This document shows positions 36,390-40,695 of a stretch of 40,695 nt of DNA, in pieces; within the stretch, counting starts at the first letter, position 1; the number at the start of each line of letters is the position of its first letter. The DNA is taken from positions 1-40,695 of the forward strand of contig JAUXFX010000006.1 of the NCBI GenBank assembly GCA_030622635.1. The letters are read 5' to 3'. The DNA comes from Bacteroidota bacterium (GTDB lineage: Bacteria; Bacteroidota; Bacteroidia; Bacteroidales; JADFUO01). The position numbers and the translations under genes were made by a program. The notes below the pieces were generated by a model that worked only from the letters and a program-made list of their open reading frames with translations, searched no databases and was not told the origin of the DNA.

Positions 36390-36636
36390 GTCTGGTCTAA
36401 AAAGTTCATATTAATAGTCATCGGATGACTGTATATCTAATGTCAGTCTATAATGTCCGAAAGTTTAAATAATACACAGGTTTGTTTTTTGTAGATTTTG
36501 GTTTTAATCGCCTGCCTCCGGCATTGCCTGGGGTGGGCATTTTTTTGGGAGAAAACCCATTGAGTGGCTTTTTCCAGACACCTTACTTCCAGACTTCCTG
36601 ATCCATGTTTCACAGGGTAAAGTATTTTAATATTTC

Positions 36637-36817
36637 GTCCCTAACGGGACTGGTTCTATGCTGTGATTGTTTTCTATAAATATATAGTCCCTAACGGGAC
36701 TGAAAAAGCGAAGTGAACAAATACATTTTGAAGTGTTATTTTGGTAGTTATTGTCCCGTTAGGGACAAAATATTTATAGAAAATAAACTATTCCTCTTAT
36801 AAAGTCCCGTTAGGGAC
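36637..36817. repeat. Compound palindromic repeat block B (GTCCCTAACGGGAC units)
   Basis: Units at 36637-36650, 36687-36700, 36753-36766 and 36804-36817, again as two oppositely oriented pairs with CTATAAATAT/ATATTTATAG spacers. Confidence 0.87.
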
Positions 36818-36872
36818 GTAATATCAACAGATATAAAAATTATTCACAACATATTATCGTAAATATATATAA

Positions 36873-37026
36873 AGAAATTAGAAATCCATCCACCCGTACG
36901 GGCGGACAAGTTTAGAAATTAGAAATTAGAAATTAGAAATTGGCAGTTGGCAGTGGCAGTCCGCAGTAGGCAATTATATTTACGGATTACGAATTACGAA
37001 ATAAATTTAACCAAATTAAACACAAA
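36873..37026 (+). repeat. Intergenic direct repeat, copy 2
   Basis: 40-bp identity with 33700-33739 and further degenerate similarity; contains an expanded GAAATTA tract. Confidence 0.85.
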
Positions 37027-37229
37027 CAATGAATGACCACACAGTTCATTAAATAAGTTGACACCTTATGATTTTGAACAGCAAATTAATAAATTATAAA
37101 AAAAAGTCAACCTTATTTAGGCATGGACAGATTGCTGACTGAAGAATAAACCACCAGTTACTTATTGAAAATGACAAATTACGAATTTATACTACCTTGA
37201 AAAAATAAAAGTGTCTATCTTTGTGGCAC

Positions 37230-39425
37230 ATGCTTATATTTAAAAAGAACATAATAGTATCTTTAATTATTCTGTTTGGAGTTGTTTTTCCCGTTCGTTC
37301 TCAGGATTATATATGGGAAGATATTACCATAGATCATCCTATAAGAACTGATGTTGTTGAAACTTTATTAGAGACAAGCGATGGATTAATTTGGATAGGT
37401 AATACACGTAGTGGATTGTGGGTTTATAACGGATATGACTTGAAAAATATCGACCCAAAATGGTACGGGATCCCGACCACAAGTTTTAATTCTATTGCCA
37501 GTCTGTATGAAACGGCTGACAGCAATATCTGGATAGGTACCAAATACAATGGTGTAACAGTTTTGAATCCCTACAAAGCAAAAGCTATAAAACTGAAAAC
37601 AAAGAACGATCCGTTGATAGAAGAAGCCATTACCAGGGTCCTTCATTTTTATTTGGATAAAGATGATATCATGTGGTTGGCCACTCATAAAGGATTAGTA
37701 AGATACGACATAGAGACACAAGAGTTTCGATTATTTCAAACTGATCTCCCTCCACATAAACACAATAATTTTAATCCTTCTTTATTCAGATATATCGTGC
37801 CGGACACAAAAGACTCAACGATATTGTGGATCGGAGGGTTGAACGGTCTTTTTTCATTTGACCGGAAAACACAATTACTGAAACATCACCGGCATCCGAT
37901 ACAGCTCCACGAAGATTATGGCAATATGAATTTTCTCCCCCAACACAGACAGTACCTGATAACCGATATTGAAATAGTAGAAAACAGCATTTTTGTGGCT
38001 ACATGGGGTGGTGGAGTTATGGAGTATAAACCTGCAGACGGCACATGGAAAAAACACATCTTCGAACCCTACACATCAAAAAATGCTTTGGATGAAAATA
38101 TCGCAAATAGTGTTGTTGCTTACAAAAACAAACTGTATTTTGGTACTATACCAAAAGTAGGTTTTTTCGATCTGAAAGACCACACTATCCATCTTATTGA
38201 CAATTCTGTTAACAAAAAAAGAAAAAACTTCTTTGCTGTGCTCAGAGACAAAAATGATGTGTTATGGTGGGGTACTTATGGTAATGGAATCCATTCAATG
38301 AAAATCGCCGGCAAGGATTACAAACCTTCCAAACCCTCAAGTCTGATGATAAATACTATTTCACTTGATGATGAAGAAGTCTTTATTTTATTTAAGGATA
38401 AGATTCCTGACACCTTAATTATTCCGCCCGAACATGACCTCATCAATTTGAATATCAGCTTAACCAACCCGATGGATACTGCCAATGTCGAGTATCAATA
38501 TCAACTTGTCGGATATGACCCCGGATGGATATCCAATGGAATGTCCAGGCAAATTGAATACCTGGATTTGCCCGAAGATAGTTATATTTTGAAGATCAGA
38601 GCTTGTGAATCAGGTGAAAAATGGCAATTTGCCCATGTGCTTACAATTCAGAGAAAAGTATATTTTTATCAGACAGAGTGGTTTGTAGTATTTTGTTTCA
38701 TTCTAATGATTGCTGTTCTTTATATTTTGTATCGAATAAGGATCAGAACGATCAGGAAAAAGGGAAAAATTCAACGGCAGATGACTGAACTGAAACTGCA
38801 GGCACTTCAGGCACAGATGAACCCACATTTTACCTTCAATGCGCTCAACTCGATCAATAGTTTTATACTATCGAATAAATCGGAAAAAGCATCGGATTTT
38901 CTCACAAAATTTTCCAGGCTGATAAGGCAGGTACTCAACAACTCCAAACAAACAATGGTTAGTCTGAGTGATGAATTACAAGCCTTGCGTTTGTATATTG
39001 AATTGGAGCAATTAAGGTTTGAAAATCATTTTTATTACAGAATTGAAGTTGATGACCGCATTGATACGGATAGTATTCAAGTGCCTCCTCTCTTGCTCCA
39101 GCCATATGTTGAAAATGCCATCTGGCACGGTTTGATGCATAAGGATGCTGAAGGGAATATTGACATCCTTATAGAAAAAGAAAATGATCAATTATTATTT
39201 AAGATTATTGACGATGGCATTGGAAGAGAAAAAGCTTCTATATATAAAAGCAAATATAACAGCAATAAAAAATCGCTTGGGATGAGTATTACGAAAGACC
39301 GGATCGGTTTGCTGAATAACCTTTATCATATTAAGGCTACAAGCAAAATCGTTGATTTGTATGATGAGCATAATAATTCAAAAGGCACTATGGTAGAAAT
39401 ATCAATTCCTGTAATTTTAAAATAA
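37230..39425 (+). CDS. Two-component-regulator propeller-domain LytS-type sensor histidine kinase (module 2)
   Basis: Signal-peptide-like MLIFKKNIIVSLIILFGVVFPVRSQ; propeller repeats (TSDGLIWIGNTRSGLWVYNG, ADSNIWIGTKYNGVTVLNP); Y_Y_Y region; TM; LQAQMNPHFTFNALNSINSFIL; VENAIWHGLMHKDAEG. The ATG at 37230 is preferred over the TTG at 37221. Confidence 0.92.
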   Translation: MLIFKKNIIVSLIILFGVVFPVRSQDYIWEDITIDHPIRTDVVETLLETSDGLIWIGNTRSGLWVYNGYDLKNIDPKWYGIPTTSFNSIASLYETADSNIWIGTKYNGVTVLNPYKAKAIKLKTKNDPLIEEAITRVLHFYLDKDDIMWLATHKGLVRYDIETQEFRLFQTDLPPHKHNNFNPSLFRYIVPDTKDSTILWIGGLNGLFSFDRKTQLLKHHRHPIQLHEDYGNMNFLPQHRQYLITDIEIVENSIFVATWGGGVMEYKPADGTWKKHIFEPYTSKNALDENIANSVVAYKNKLYFGTIPKVGFFDLKDHTIHLIDNSVNKKRKNFFAVLRDKNDVLWWGTYGNGIHSMKIAGKDYKPSKPSSLMINTISLDDEEVFILFKDKIPDTLIIPPEHDLINLNISLTNPMDTANVEYQYQLVGYDPGWISNGMSRQIEYLDLPEDSYILKIRACESGEKWQFAHVLTIQRKVYFYQTEWFVVFCFILMIAVLYILYRIRIRTIRKKGKIQRQMTELKLQALQAQMNPHFTFNALNSINSFILSNKSEKASDFLTKFSRLIRQVLNNSKQTMVSLSDELQALRLYIELEQLRFENHFYYRIEVDDRIDTDSIQVPPLLLQPYVENAIWHGLMHKDAEGNIDILIEKENDQLLFKIIDDGIGREKASIYKSKYNSNKKSLGMSITKDRIGLLNNLYHIKATSKIVDLYDEHNNSKGTMVEISIPVILK

Positions 39426-39474
39426 GGTACTGCCATGAATTTAATGAAGAAATGATAAAAGGTAAATGGAAAAA

Positions 39475-39498
39475 CTGGAAAACTGGAAAACTGGAAAA
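39475..39498 (+). repeat. Short tandem repeat (CTGGAAAA)x3
   Basis: Directly readable in the HK2-RR2 gap; preceded by a related ATGGAAAAA. Confidence 0.9.
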
Positions 39499-39606
39499 TT
39501 TTCGCACTGTCTTGTCATGTCCTGTCCATTCCACCATTCCACTATTCCATCATTCCAATAAAAACACTTTACCCATTAAAATAACAGTAGAATCCAAAAT
39601 AATAAT

Positions 39607-40377
39607 ATGAGAGCCCTGATAATTGATGATGAACAACACTGCATAGAGGCATTACATGCCCTAATACAAAAGTACTGCCCTGAAATTGAAGTTGTGGGTA
39701 CCTGCAAAGATGGTCAATGCGGACTTGCCGATATTGAAAATACAGAACCCGACCTGGTATTCCTTGACATCGCCATGCCCAAAATGAATGGCTTTGAGAT
39801 GCTAAGCAGGCTGGAAGATATTTCATTTGAGATCATCTTTATTACCGCTTACGACAATTATGCCATCAAAGCATTTAAAGTCAGTGCAATTGATTATTTG
39901 TTAAAACCTGTTGACAGAAAGGAACTGGTAAAGGCAATCCGACTTGTTAAAGAAAAACTTTTCCTGAAATCCCAGGCAAATATCGCATCACGAAATAAGG
40001 AACAACTTAATATTTTATTAGATAATATCAGTTCAAGAAATGACGCTTTCCCGAATATTGCCATACCAACGCTTGAAGGTTTGGAGATTTTTAAAGTAGA
40101 TGATATTCTTTACGTCACCGGTGAAGGCAATTATTCTCAGATCCATTTTAGGGATAAGCCGCCCATGCTTATTTCAAAGACCATCAAATATATTGAAGAC
40201 CGGATTGAAGGACATCATTTTATGCGTATCCATAATTCCAACCTTGTAAATTTAAAAGAGATCAGCAAATACATTAAAGGAGCAGGCGGGCAGGTAATCA
40301 TGTCGGATGATAAATTATTGAATGTGTCACGCAGCAGAAAAGACGACCTGCTACAGTTGTTGAGAGCAATCAAATAA
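39607..40377 (+). CDS. LytTR-family response regulator (module 2)
   Basis: [36 protein letters not shown]...[20 protein letters not shown]...[29 protein letters not shown] plus LytTR domain ([18 protein letters not shown]...[42 protein letters not shown]). Confidence 0.94.
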   Translation: MRALIIDDEQHCIEALHALIQKYCPEIEVVGTCKDGQCGLADIENTEPDLVFLDIAMPKMNGFEMLSRLEDISFEIIFITAYDNYAIKAFKVSAIDYLLKPVDRKELVKAIRLVKEKLFLKSQANIASRNKEQLNILLDNISSRNDAFPNIAIPTLEGLEIFKVDDILYVTGEGNYSQIHFRDKPPMLISKTIKYIEDRIEGHHFMRIHNSNLVNLKEISKYIKGAGGQVIMSDDKLLNVSRSRKDDLLQLLRAIK

Positions 40378-40480
40378 AAAAACACCACTTACACAGCCAA
40401 AGCAACCATTCACGAATTATCCTTTGCAGACCTGCTCATGGCTTTGTATTTTCACATCCGAAACTTCAAACCCATGTATT

Positions 40481-40695
40481 ATGAAAAAATTTATTCCTTT
40501 CTTTTCGATTTTAATGCTCAGTATTAATTTTCTTTTTGCACAGGTTGCAATCAATACCGATGGCAGCAACCCGGATCCATCAACTATGCTGGATGTAAAG
40601 TCCACAACCGGGGGATTGCTGATTCCAAGAATGACGGAATTGGACCGTAATGACATTACAAATCCCGCAACGGGTTTGTTGGTTTATCAAACCGA
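40481..40695 (+). CDS. N-terminus of a second adhesin/tail-fibre-like secreted protein, truncated by the window end
   Basis: [71 protein letters not shown] is closely similar to the N-terminus of 34020-36389 ([54 protein letters not shown]). Confidence 0.85.
   Translation, partial: MKKFIPFFSILMLSINFLFAQVAINTDGSNPDPSTMLDVKSTTGGLLIPRMTELDRNDITNPATGLLVYQT

Noticed and set aside
33050-36817. GTCCCTAACGGGAC repeats as a possible CRISPR array
   Set aside because: The repeats are short palindromes in alternating orientation with non-uniform spacing and a conserved spacer segment, and no cas genes are present. They fit a REP/BIME-like element better.
37197-37223. Promoter and leaderless start for HK2 (TTG...TATCTTTG ending 6 nt before the ATG at 37230)
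   Set aside because: The -7 match is good, but the 16-nt spacing is off consensus and the start codon is uncertain, so it was not listed as a feature.
1-40695. tRNA and rRNA genes
   Set aside because: No cloverleaf with the expected GGTTCGAATCC-type T-loop and no rRNA-like sequence was recognised by eye. A tRNAscan/Infernal run would be needed to be certain.

Overview
The window is from a Bacteroidetes chromosome, judged from type IX secretion (T9SS) C-terminal sorting domains, TAnnTTTG-like promoters, and LytS/LytTR systems with propeller sensors. It has four parts. (1) 1-10.1 kb: decayed ORF6N and restriction-modification remnants, then mostly housekeeping or conserved genes: a TMTC-like membrane/TPR protein, DUF2795, rsmD, DUF3822, a GYD protein, an HsdR_N-like protein, an AMP nucleosidase, holA and a C69 peptidase. 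(2) 10.4-27.1 kb: a tightly packed seven-gene run of secreted proteins, at least six ending in related SxYPNPT-type T9SS sorting domains. They include two paralogous discoidin-containing putative hydrolases, a CocE-like hydrolase, a beta-helix protein, a GH42-like protein, a BNR/sortilin-like protein and a CotH/lamin-tail protein. (3) 27.1-28.6 kb: a debris zone with an orphan sorting-domain fragment, an MBL-fold gene flanked by imperfect inverted repeats, and a GH42-like pseudogene with a microhomology deletion. (4) 28.7 kb to the end: two copies of a [propeller-LytS histidine kinase / LytTR regulator / surface protein] module, the second running off the window. The strongest unexplained signals are short palindromic sequences of at least three types sitting in frame inside the sorting domains, mosaicism between those domains, the duplicated kinase-regulator-adhesin module, and two compound arrays of GTCCCTAACGGGAC palindromes flanking the first adhesin gene. 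All family calls come from reading the translations; no database search was run.
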